Source: Moringa oleifera (taxonomy: Eukaryota; Streptophyta; Magnoliopsida; Brassicales; Moringaceae). From it: a stretch of 64,000 nt of DNA. Positions within the stretch are counted from its first letter, which is position 1. Each line of letters opens with the position of its first letter. The notes below the pieces were generated by a model. The model made no database searches. It had not been told where the DNA came from and worked only from the letters and a program-made list of their open reading frames with translations. This document shows, piece by piece, positions 12,603-22,300 of this stretch. Position numbers and translations under genes: made by a program. The DNA is taken from the NCBI GenBank assembly GCA_021397835.1, contig JAJFZO010000049.1, positions 8,871,001 through 8,935,000 on the forward strand. Reading direction: 5' to 3'.

Positions 12603-12732
12603 AGGGTATCATTGTCTTTTGTAAGGGTATTTTCATCTTTCTGGTACATATAAGTGCTAAAAAAAAAACAACTTAATAAAAGAAGATTTTTTGCAAAAAA
12701 AGATTGGCGGGATGCTAATTTTGATAATTTCC
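12603..12732 (-). repeat. Candidate right terminal inverted repeat of the Mutator-like element
   Basis: Read from 12732 on the minus strand it starts GGAAATTATCAAAATTAG and later contains TTTTTAGCAC and AAAATACCCTT. It is longer than the left arm because of about 50 extra T-rich bases. The border is approximate. Confidence 0.5.
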
Positions 12733-13025
12733 TAAAAAATATTTGAAATGTGCTCATCTTTTCCTTATCTTCCCCAAAAATCGAAACTGTAAGTGTCTCT
12801 TTCTAAATCTTACTTACTACAAATTTAAAATCTTTTCAAATCCTTCAATTTCATTAATTTATGTATTTTTTAATTAATTTTTTTAATTTTATAATGAAAA
12901 AAGAATTTTTTTTATCTTTTATTGTGTCTCTTTCTTTCAATTTCACCCATCAAAAACTTTGAATACAGATGAGGAAAGCAGTTTACTCATGCCAAGGCAC
13001 AGTAGAATAAAAGGGGTAACTCTAC
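12733..13025. other. Short AT-rich stretch between the Mutator-like and hAT elements
   Basis: No independent gene was seen. The last part (12987-13025) is the downstream piece of the ORF split by the hAT insertion, described with the 17494-17691 entry. Confidence 0.5.
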
Positions 13026-13033
13026 ACTCAAAG
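13026..13033. repeat. Target site duplication of the hAT element, left copy
   Basis: ACTCAAAG, identical to 17494-17501. Eight bases is the standard duplication length for hAT elements. Confidence 0.88.
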
Positions 13034-13042
13034 TAAACCTGA

Positions 13043-13370
13043 CCGCGGTTCGGGTTCGGTTCGATTTTGGTTCCGAACTGTCGGTTTAAGGTTCAAGGTT
13101 AGGATGTACTGGAACCTGAACCGTTAGGCTGCGGTTCCGGTTAAGGTTCGGTTTAAAAGCAGTTCAGGTTTCGGTTCATAAGCGGTTCAGGTTCAAGTTC
13201 GGTTTCGATTCATAGACGGTTCAGGTTCAGGTTCGGTTCAAGTTCGGTTTAAATTTCGGTTCGGTTCAGGTTTAGTTCAAAGATGGTTCAAAATAGATTT
13301 CGGTTTCGGTTCGGTTCAAGTTTAGTTCAAAGTAGGTTCAAAATAGGTTCAAATTTCGGTTTATACATAT
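13043..13370. repeat. Left subterminal GGTTC repeat field of the hAT element
   Basis: Dense degenerate repeats of GGTTCGGTTC, GGTTCAGGTT and AAGTTCGGTT run through about 330 bp next to the left end. Subterminal short repeats are the binding sites of Ac-type transposases; the specific role here is inferred. Confidence 0.85.
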
Positions 13371-13606
13371 TTGAACTAAATTAAGTAGCTAATTTAATAA
13401 AGATACTTAATCTAATGAAAATATATTTTTATAAAATAAAAATACTTAATTAAATAAAGTTAAATTAAATAGTTAATTAAAAAATAAATAATTTAAATTG
13501 GACTTGCACTTAATTTTTACCATAATTAAGTTGCCTACGTATCCCCTTATGTTAGAGGAATCAAAGTCCACGTAGTTCTCTTACCTTTTGAAAATTTGGA
13601 TGTTCA

Positions 13607-15774
13607 CTAATCACTGCCGGTGCCTTCGGTAGTATGTTCATTTTCCAACAAATCATAATTTAATTCTTGTTCTATTTCTTGTTGTCGAAATTGTGCTTTT
13701 GTCCAATCATCAAGACAAACTTGGGCTTGAATTGAATCCGGACTCAAACATGAGCGCTTTTGATCCAATACATTTCCACCAATACTAAACTTTTGTTCCA
13801 CAGCAACTGTAGAAACCGATGTTGCAAGAATTTGCTTGGCTATAAGAGCCAAAATTGGAAAATATCTTTCATGTTCTTTCCACCATTGCAGAATATTGAA
13901 ATCATTATCTTCATCAACAAACTCAAAAGAAGTTGTTAAATAATTCTCAAGCTCAGAATTTAAGCTTGATGAAGATGAACCTCGTAATTTTTTTGTTTTT
14001 TGAAACAATAATTGATATCCTTTACCAACTTTTGATGATGAAACTTGAGATGAATTATCAATTTCTGTAACACTAATATTATCAGATTGACCATAAAGTC
14101 TATGATATTCATTATATATTGAATAAAATAAATTTTTAATATTTGCAATCATAACCATAATATCTACATCTATTTGTAAACAATTATAATAACAGGTTAA
14201 ATATTCACTCAAATGAACTAATTTGCAACGTGGATCAAATACTAACCCAAGCAAATATATAATTGGAATATCAAAATAATACTCTAACCATTTATCTTTC
14301 ATAACTTGAATACAATTAAGTAATTCTTCATCTTTTTCACATTCCTCGAATTGAGCAACAATATTAATAGCCTCAATAATAAATAAATTGATAGTAAGAT
14401 AATATATACCCGACAAAGAATTAGTAGCATCATTAAAAACTTTTAATAGTTGACAAATTTTTGTACACATATTCCATTGTTGAGGATGAAGAATAATAGT
14501 ACTAACATTATATCGCATAAAATCACATAGTAATTCTTTATATGCATCACTTTCACAAAGTAATTTATATGTAGAATTCCAACGAGTAGGAATATCACGC
14601 GAAAATTTTATGGGATGCATAGCACGACTAACACAAAATTTAACCCATGCTTTCATTGCTTTTGGATGTTTCCATAAATAATGCAATGCTTCTTTAATAG
14701 GTACAATAGCATAATTAAGTAATTTTAACCCACTTTGAACACATAAATTTAAAACATGACAAGCACATCTTTGATGAAAAAATCGACCACCAAAGTAAGG
14801 ATTACATAAAGTTATTAATTGAGGAATAGTTGTAGTATTATTAGAAGCATTATCAAAACCAATTGTAAAAATTTTATTATCAATTTTATACTCTTCAAAA
14901 ATACTTTTAAGCATTAAATATATATTATCAGCAGTATGAGCCTCATCAAAAATTTTAAATGCAAGAATTCGTTTTTGTATTGTCCAATCATTATCCATGT
15001 AATGACAAGTTAAACCCATTTAAGAATGTGTTTGCCAATGATTACTCCATATATCGGCACATACAGAAATACGACCTTGATAATTTTTAAAATATTTGAC
15101 TAAATCTTTTTTTCTTTTTTATAAAGATCAAAAAGCATACGTGTGAGAGTAGATCTAGGAACACGACATGCAACAGGATTTAATGCTTTTTGACAATAAT
15201 TAATAAAACCAGCTTTTTCACCAAAACTAAAAGATAAGTGCTCAACAGCAACCATTCGTGCTAATTCCTCTCTATTATTTATATCTGTATAATTAAATAA
15301 TTGAATATTAGAAGTACCATACCTTGCTATTTGTTGCTGACCATATGATTTTGATTTTCCAGCTTTTGTAGGATGTTTGCTATCAATATGCCTTCGATAT
15401 GTGCCATATCCTCCAGATTTTGACAATTTAAATTCTTTTGAACAATAATTACAAACAACTACCTTTGTTCCATCCGATTTATCAACCTTTTTCATATGAA
15501 TCTCGAACAAATCAGATTTTTTTTGTTTTTCTTGAATTTTTTCAATATTTTCATCAGGAATTTAAATATCAAGATGAGGGGGAATTGAAACAGATTGACT
15601 TTCAAAATTTGGTTCATAAATTCTAAAAGGAGGATTGGGGTTTGTTTCTTCAACAAAAGATTGATGTTGAAGAAATTCATCATAAGCATCAGTATCGAGA
15701 TGCATATTTTCATTAAGTATAACACCTTTATTTTTAGAAGAGATAGATTTTTTTGAAGAACTACCACTTGCCAT
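13607..15774 (-). pseudogene. hAT transposase with BED zinc finger, broken
   Basis: Start at 15774 (MASGSSSKKS). A BED finger is visible: CNYC, then HIDSKH (CX2C...HX4H), coded near 15440-15380. The core follows with VCADIWSNHW (first Asp region), IGFDNASNN (second Asp region), CHVLNLCVQSGL, RWNSTYKLL, and near the end the hAT dimerisation region FPILALIAKQILATSVSTVAVEQKFS (13880-13790), then LDDWTK. Intact family members are about 700 residues, close to this span of 2168 bp. Damage: TAA at 15562-15564, a one-base frameshift near 15100-15120 (KKEKK to DLVKYFKNYQG), and TAA at 15020-15022, where a Tyr codon would precede MGLTCHY. All other segments stay open, so decay looks recent. When intact it would bind and cut the element's ends. 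Confidence 0.9.
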
Positions 15775-16212
15775 TAAAAAAAATAATTGATAAAAAATAA
15801 AATAATTGATTATAAAAAATAATAATGTTAAAAAAGAATTTAAGTATAAAAATTAAAAATATATATAATAATTGCGAAAGTGAACAAGATAAATAAATGA
15901 ATTAACAATAGAGAATTAAAATAATTAAAGACAAATAATTAAATGAATTAAAAAATTAAAAGAATTTTTATAAGTAAAATGTAAGTAAGAATGGAAATAA
16001 ACGAAATAATCAAATAATTGAATGAAAGAATTGAATGAGAGAATTGAATAAGAATTGTAAGTGAGAATTGTGTGAAAAAAAAGAGAGAAGAAAGTCGAGT
16101 ATTTATAGATGAAAATTAATAAAAAAAATAATTCAAAAATAAATTCAAATTCAAATTTTGTTTTTTCAATTTTTAATGAGTGAAAAAGATTTTTTTTTCT
16201 TAATAAGTCTAA
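15775..16212. promoter_or_regulatory. Upstream region of the hAT transposase, AT-rich
   Basis: This lies 5' of the transposase start on the minus strand. It is AT-rich, with TATA-like sequence (CTATAAATAC near 16097-16106 on the minus strand) that could serve the transposase. No other feature was seen. Confidence 0.4.
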
Positions 16213-16467
16213 CCTAATAGTAGAGTAGTGTAAGAGAAAGGGATTCTTTCTCTTACACTAATATTCTCTTCTCTTATACTAATAGTAGAATAGTGTAAAA
16301 GAAAAAAGAATCTCTTTCTCTTACACTAGTAGACTAATAGTAGAGTAATGTAAGAAAAAGAGATTCTTTTTCTTACACTACTCTCTTTCTCTTTGATAAA
16401 TAAGATTGAGATGATTGAATTGTCATCTCAATCTTACTAGTGTAAGAGAAAGAATCTCTTACACTAG
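16213..16467. repeat. Cluster of five hairpins inside the hAT element
   Basis: Inverted repeats follow one another: 16226-16260 (arms of 15, perfect, arm TAGTGTAAGAGAAAG), 16291-16328 (arms 14, one mismatch), 16341-16384 (arms about 19, one or two mismatches), 16401-16436 (arms 14, perfect, TAAGATTGAGATGA, a different sequence), and 16437-16467 (arms 13, perfect, CTAGTGTAAGAGA). The first three lie in direct repeats starting CTAATAGTAGA at about 16214, 16279 and 16334. A further TAGTGTAAGAGA follows at about 16493. Confidence 0.88.
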
Positions 16468-16540
16468 TGTAATTATGTAAAAAAAAAAAAATTAGTGTAA
16501 GAGAATGGTCACCTCACTCTTACCGTTGCAACCCAATTCC

Positions 16541-17193
16541 GATGCCAATTGTAAAAAAGGTTACTGCCCTGTAGGTGGCGTGGTTCCCGCTTTTATGATA
16601 ATTAGGTATGAACTGGAGGTGGAACTCTGCTTTGCCCTTTGCAAGCTTAACTCTATCATGGAGTAGTACATTCTCATGAACTTATGTCTCAATTCATTGA
16701 TGTTGACAACTTTTCTTTTGATTCTTTGAAAAGCAAGAGGGAAGTGGAGCATAGGATTGAAAGATGATGATTTGTGAAAGCAGATGCTGTTGGGTGCTTA
16801 TTGCAGATATATAGTCATCTTCACTCTTCAAAAGCATGTCAAAGCGACATTTTGATCATTTCTTATTACATTCCTGATTAGATGGGTTGGTTAGACTTGT
16901 AACTCAGAGACTTTAATATTATGTGGCTATGTATAGACAGCTCATGTTTCAAAAACACTTATATCTGGATGGATTACTTTTGATAGAGTTGAAAATGAAA
17001 TTACCCCATTAGGGCTGGCGTAGGATTTTATCTTTCTTTATTGGTATATAAACAAACTCTTTGATGGTCATGTTTATTGGTATGACCACTATGAAGCCCA
17101 AAAAAAGCTCCTTTCAGAGATTAATGTTAAAACAGTCCCATAGGGGCAACACAGTGGAGCTACAGGATAGTAACCCTTTCTACAATTGGCATC
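16541..17193. repeat. Inverted-repeat block nested in the hAT element
   Basis: The left arm at 16541-16576 begins GATGCCAATTGTAAAAAAGG. The right arm at 17158-17193 reads the same way on the other strand, 31 of 36 bases matching. The 580-bp interior is less AT-rich than its surroundings. It contains an open stretch of 63 codons on - (16752-16561) and a 25-codon open stretch on + near 17060-17135. I recognise neither. The block may be a small nested transposon or captured DNA. No target duplication was found beside the arms. Confidence 0.65.
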
Positions 17194-17299
17194 TCTTTTT
17201 TATTGAAATAGATATTTTAAAATTAAAATTATTTTTAAAATTTTTAAAATTAATTTTTAATAATTTTTAAAATTAAAAATTTTTAATATTTTAAAAATT

Positions 17300-17480
17300 A
17301 ATTTAATTAAAAACCAAACCGAAATCATCGGTTTTGAACCGTCGGTTTAGATTCTGGTTCAAAATTTACATGAATTTAAAATGATTTCGATTACAATTTA
17401 AAATTAGAACCGATATAATCGATTTCGGTTCGATTTAAAATACAACGGTTACAATTCGATTCAACGGTTTGAACCGAACC
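17300..17480. repeat. Right subterminal GAACC repeat field of the hAT element
   Basis: AACCGAAACC, GAACCGTCGG, GATTTCGGTTCG and similar units occur next to the right end, in mirror orientation to the left field. The AT-rich block just inside (17200-17300) and this field are closely matched in the small derivative at 36805-37324. Confidence 0.8.
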
Positions 17481-17493
17481 ACGGTCACCTCTA

Positions 17494-17501
17494 ACTCAAA
17501 G
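17494..17501. repeat. Target site duplication of the hAT element, right copy
   Basis: ACTCAAAG, identical to 13026-13033. Confidence 0.88.
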
Positions 17502-17691
17502 TAGGTAAGTTCCCCAAGGGTTCGGTATCATAATAGAGCAGTATGCCGGTGCTCTTTCTCTTAAGGTGCGGAACGAACTGTGGAACTAGGAGCTGCGATT
17601 TCTTTTGTTGTTGAAGGAGAAGTTCTTCCTCTAAATAGATGGCGAGAATCTGTTCTTGGTGGGAGGGCATGGTTAAGCTTTTAGTAGGCAT
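17494..17691 (-). pseudogene. N-terminal part of an unrecognised ORF split by the hAT element
   Basis: ATG at 17691 opens a reading frame (MPTKSLTMPSHQEQILAIYL...) of 66 codons up to the right target duplication. If the element and one duplication copy are taken out, the frame stays open across the old target site for 13 more codons and stops at 12989-12987, giving 78 residues. The segment is rich in Glu, Leu and Gln, and base composition is higher in GC than its surroundings. I do not recognise the family. It may be the first exon of a gene, a retrocopy fragment, or chance. Upstream (17700-18000) has promoter-like traits, including TGGGCCT on the minus strand. Confidence 0.4.
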
Positions 17692-17701
17692 AGATTAGAA
17701 G

Positions 17702-18000
17702 AAACTGATCGATCGAGATAACATTTCCACCAGATGCCAGAAAGAGGAAAACAGAAGCAAGAGTCCCCCGGGGCGAAATGTGAGTTCATCGCCGGATTCG
17801 GAGTAGTTCAAATTAAAGAGTTCGAGATATGCGGATTAAGCGAGTTTAGCCGTAGGCCCAAAAAAAAAAAAAAAAAAAAGAAATGCTCGTACACAAGCCA
17901 AGGCATGAACTTTATTCTGGTGTCATAGAATAAGGGGTCTCCTCAATAAATGAAATTCCCACAGAGCGGTAACCAAAACAAGGAAGAGCTATTAGCTTGT
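17702..18000. promoter_or_regulatory. Possible divergent promoter region
   Basis: It lies between the ATG at 17691 on - and the UTR-like sequence on + from about 18010. It holds AGGCCCA followed by an A run of about 19 (17855-17879). On the minus strand AGGCCCA is TGGGCCT, a site-II-like element common in plant growth-gene promoters. There is no experimental support. Confidence 0.3.
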
Positions 18001-18004
18001 CGGA

Positions 18005-18185
18005 CTATCGATCCCTAAAAAGCGCTTTCTAGGGTTCTCTCTCTCTCTATCTCTCTCTCATTACCAATTCTGTCAGGGTTAAAGCGCCGTCTTGTGTCTC
18101 TTCTCTCTGCTAAGTCGCACATACGAAGCTCACAGTTAAGACGCTCAAAGGTAGCCATTTCGAATTGGGGTTCAGCCCACAGACA
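18005..18185 (+). other. Probable 5' UTR exon of an unidentified + strand gene
   Basis: The sequence TAGGGTTCTCTCTCTCTCTA and following bases are typical of plant 5' leaders (a telo-box-like AGGGTT and CT tracts). It ends at a good donor, CACC|GTGAGT (18186). No matching coding exon was found downstream before the duplicated kinase segment begins at 18769. The gene may have been truncated, or this may be leader sequence left over from a rearrangement. Confidence 0.35.
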
Positions 18186-18189
18186 CCGT

Positions 18190-18768
18190 GAGTTTTTCTT
18201 ACCTTTTCTCTCTCTGTATAGAAGTGTATATACGGATTATACGCATGTATATCTGGACAAGTACATGTGCGCATTATATACATGCATTTGGATGGAAACA
18301 GAGATGTAAATGCGTATATGAATTCTCTAACTCTTATGGAAGAAACTGAGCAGTGGCTTGGTTGATTTAGGGATTCGATTTAAATTATAAAAAGCTGAAA
18401 AGAGTCTCGAATTAGTAGTCTGTTGTCATTTTGATTCAGTTTCTCATTGTTTCCAAATTGGATAAGCTTTGTTATGCTTTATTTGGTTTTCTAGATTTCA
18501 GTTGTTTTTCTTTTTATTCTGAAATGTTATACAAGATTCTTCTGGTGATTAATTATTATGAATTTTCAAATCTCTTGCATACATTTTACAGTGGGTGTAA
18601 AATTCAAAGCCAAATCATTGTATATGCTTCTTAAAATGCCTGTATCAATATAAAGTGATTACCATCATATTGTCTCCTAGTGTCTTTATTTGATATGATC
18701 TTATATGTTTGTTGGATTCATTCTGAACTTTTCAAGTTCATCTGAGTGAGGAATGCAGGCCCTTTTAA
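18190..18768. other. Non-coding stretch before the first kinase copy
   Basis: No convincing coding segment. It could be intron of the putative + strand leader at 18005-18185. Similarity to the second segment copy begins at 18769. Confidence 0.4.
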
Positions 18769-19369
18769 ATGCTTCATTTGGCATAAACAAATGCAATATA
18801 TTAAAAGATTATTAAATATGTTGAGCCTTGAATATAAACTGTAGTATCAAACAGGCCTTCTTGTAAACAATTACATTTGCTCAGCTTTAGGGGCAGGGGA
18901 GAGAAAAATCATATAGAAGTTTACAATCATAGCTGGATACTGTTGCAAGGTTTTAGATGAATGCTACTTATTGAAAATGAAACATAGCAAGCTCCTCATC
19001 CGCACAAGAAATCCATAACGAAAGTTGCTTGAGTATACAGGTAGACTTACAACCAGATCCACACAAGTATTGCTTCAAACCTGGAATGTTAAAACATAGT
19101 ATGTTAAAACATAGCTGTAAGTACCCAACTGAAAAGCAAGTTTGGCAGGTAAATGCCAAAATTTCCACAACTATACATTCTTTTGTTGGGAAAGGTGTAG
19201 GAAGATTTCTTTTATTTTCTTTCTTTTCTTAAGGGGGCAGGCTGTGGAGCTTTTCAAACCAAGTCTTCATAGAGCTAAGATTTCTTTTAATGAAGCCTGT
19301 CCGGCTCTGAAATTATATATTAAAACAGCTCTTAAGAGATTAAAAAAATAAAAATGCACTACCACATAA

Positions 19370-22300
19370 TGCTACTGGTTCTTGGCACACGTGTCCTGAA
19401 CTCAAAATTACCAACCTGCATGCTGTGACTCTTTTGCAGTACCAGAGATGGGATCACCTGAAGGACCACCTGAAAAGAGAAGATGAATACACATCCACTC
19501 TGAACAATGGACGCAAGGTCAGGACCAGAGTCACTTCAGTCACCTTTCCAAGTCAGACATTTTCAGATGTAACATTAAAACGTACCTTTTCCTGAACAAG
19601 AGGTGGCTTTGAGTTCTCATCAAGTTCATCACTGTTCGCTGTTGCCAAGATAAGTTGATTGATGAGAAAGTGTATTTAGCAAAAAGCAAAGTTAAAATGT
19701 ATTCTAATCAAATAAGAAAACTGGCATAGAATGATGAAGTAATAAGCACTAGCCTGATGATTTAGACGCTTTAGCGGGGAGCTCAGAAAGTAGATCATCT
19801 CCTGCAGGGGGAGCTGCTGCTCCATTGGAAATAGAAATGTTTTGAAGCTGATTTGTTGACTTGTCACTGGGATGCATACATATAAATGAATACTTAAGAA
19901 GCTTAAGTTGTAATACATTTTACTTTTGTATATGTCGCTGATGATTGAATAAATGATTGAACAAAAGAGATATGAAGAATAAATACATTCTTCCCTGCTG
20001 CTCAAAGATATTCGACTCCTATGTTTTACATTCGTCTATTTTAAGTCAAACCAAAGTACTTTATCTTTATTTATTAATTCATTTATTATAAGGTCAAATC
20101 GAAATATACTTTATAATAATTGTGATCCTATATATGTTACCTTCATGAGTTCTAAGATAAGCAAGTCGGAGGTTTGGAGATTCCAGATCATGCCATAAGC
20201 AAGTAAACCTACTCCTCTGCTGTATTATATGATTTTAACCCTTTGCCACTATGAGCAGACTATTTAAACAAAGTGAAAATTTAATTGACTACATTGTTGA
20301 AGTGCGATACCTCTCTACTTTATTTGTAAGGTGTTACTTTCTGGCACAGTAGAACTAACTGCTACAACTCCCATTCTTGGATAAGGAGTAATCACATCTG
20401 CAGATCTCCTACTGATCTCAAAAGTAGTCCTTTCAGCTGGATTATTTTCGGCATAATCATCATGACAGGTGAAGAAATTGCTTGCTGTTCATAACAGGGA
20501 CTAGCAACACTAGACATCATCAGATTTATCTGATCCAACTCTGCAACATGAGAAGTAACTTTAATTAAATTAACTCAACTACATGAAGCCTTGTCATAAC
20601 TTGACAGTTTGCATGAAATGATAAGCATCGACTCTGTTGTAGCACAAAGTATGGAGCGTCGGTAGTCTGGCGGCATCTTATAAGCAGATAAACAATAGGC
20701 ATAAAAATACAAAGTAGCGATTTTATATATTAGAAGATGAACTTTGTAATTTTTACCGTCCGCTTAGCTAACGGTAGTAAAGCAGGTTCATTATGAATAT
20801 GATCATTACTCTCCTGTGAAAATGAGATCATTAGGAAACATAAATAGACTTAAGAAAATAATAATCATTTCAATACCATGTCTAACTCTGGTTGCTTTCA
20901 TTGTGCATCAAGGGCTGCCAAAGAATTTGAGCTTCCTCCTTGATTATTATCAGATACTTGGTCCTCAACATCTTGGATCTGAAGAAACCAAAATAACAAC
21001 ATGAAATCTAAAAGCACCTTTGGTGCTAAAATAATTTTTAGAAAATAACAGAAACTAGCCATTGCTATACCAGGGAAGCCCGAGCCTTCACATCTTCAAG
21101 ATTGAAGCTCCAACCACTTACACCTCTTATTGTGTTTATGCTGAACATTATTGTGAGATATCGTTAGATGCTAGTAACCAAGCATAGTAAAACCCCGGCC
21201 AGTGAAAAGAAATGGTATCAATATAACATAGTGATGAACAGAATTCACAACATACCTAGGCCATAATTAATAAGCAGAAGATAAAGACAAATGCTGAGTG
21301 ATAAAGAGTGAATAAAAACATGCCCATCATCAATAACTAAAATAACATTATACCGCCCCTATCATTCTGGTATAGTGATTTGCGGTAAACATGACAACAA
21401 TAAAAGACTTTCAATATATACCCGTATAAAGTATCGTATATCTTCCTCACCAACCAACCTTTTAGTTAACAATTTAACTAAGCCTTAATCCTGCTGGGGT
21501 TAATCAACTCTGCTCTTCCCATCTGCTCTCTGTACAGCCACACATGCTTAATAAAATTCCAGAGATCCTTTTCTTCCTTAATATCCAAGACCCTAAACAG
21601 CAGATGTTTTAATTTACAATAACAAGAGAACTTCCTAATACATTGTCACCAGATATCACAAAGGAAGAAGATTAGAAGCTGATCACCTCAATAAACTAGC
21701 ATAGCTCAATAGCTTTCCATTTGCTCTCTAATGTTTAACTAACTCACAAAATTTAGAGGAGAAAAAAAGTTAAATTGCGGGAAACTCTAAATTAGATTTA
21801 GACTCTAGTCCAGCAGATAAACCAACCAAAATGTTTTGTTGAAGCAAAGCTGCTGAAACTTGTTTATCTGGAAAACATGTGGTTCAGCCACTTTATCCAT
21901 ACAATTTAAAGAAGTAACTATAACCTAGATTATGGTCATTCAACAATATTATACTTGTTAAAGCAACTGACTTTAATTGTTCCAACTGTGGATCATGAAA
22001 AATCATAATCTCAAACAATAGGTGTCATCGCTGCTAAATCTTCAAGTTTGAACAGTGGCCCAAACTGAAATAATCAATTAGCTAATGATATCCAAGCGGG
22101 CCATCAATCATAGGTTGCACAAATATGCCCTAAAAAATTTCTTTGATCTGCCCTTAACCACGTATAAGTGGCAAAAAGGAGCAATTTAATTTAGGACTTA
22201 AACATCATGTTGCGCAGCCTGGTTAAACAAAATCTTACTGCAAAAGAACTGCTTCAAATGCATAGACCTCTGATGGATTTCGCTGCCTAGGGTATGCCCT

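Larger units (their letters stand above)
3742..12732. mobile_element. Mutator-like element (Ulp1-bearing class), decayed, about 9 kb
   Basis: Two convergent genes lie inside: a DUF1985/Ulp1 protease gene on + (4484-8292) and a mudrA-type transposase on - (9247-11950). This pairing is known from large plant Mutator-like elements that carry a Ulp1-like protease. Candidate inverted ends are GTAAATAATCAAAATTAG (3742-3759) and, from the other strand, GGAAATTATCAAAATTAG (12732 down to 12715). Farther in, TTTTTAGCAC and AAGAxxAAAATxxCCTT are shared, with about 50 extra bases in the right arm. No 9-bp target duplication was found next to these ends (GATATCTGC against TAAAAAATA), so the true borders may lie a few bases away. 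Both genes carry stops and frameshifts; the element cannot be autonomous now. Confidence 0.75.
13034..17493. mobile_element. Complete hAT (Ac-like) element with broken transposase
   Basis: The 4460-bp element is bounded by an exact 8-bp duplication, ACTCAAAG. Its ends are inverted repeats: TAAACCTGACCGCGGTTCGG on the left and, from the other strand on the right, TAGAGGTGACCGTGGTTCGG (16 of 20 match). It carries a BED-hAT transposase on the minus strand and long subterminal fields of GGTTC-type repeats at both ends, as expected of hAT transposase binding regions. Inside, upstream of the transposase, are a hairpin cluster (16213-16467) and an inner inverted-repeat block (16541-17193). The transposase has two stops and a frameshift, so the element now depends on a helper or is dead. 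Confidence 0.93.

Noticed and set aside
16505..16520. GGTCACCTC, resembling the hAT terminal sequence, as a possible internal element end
   Set aside because: Nine bases only, no partner end or target duplication nearby.
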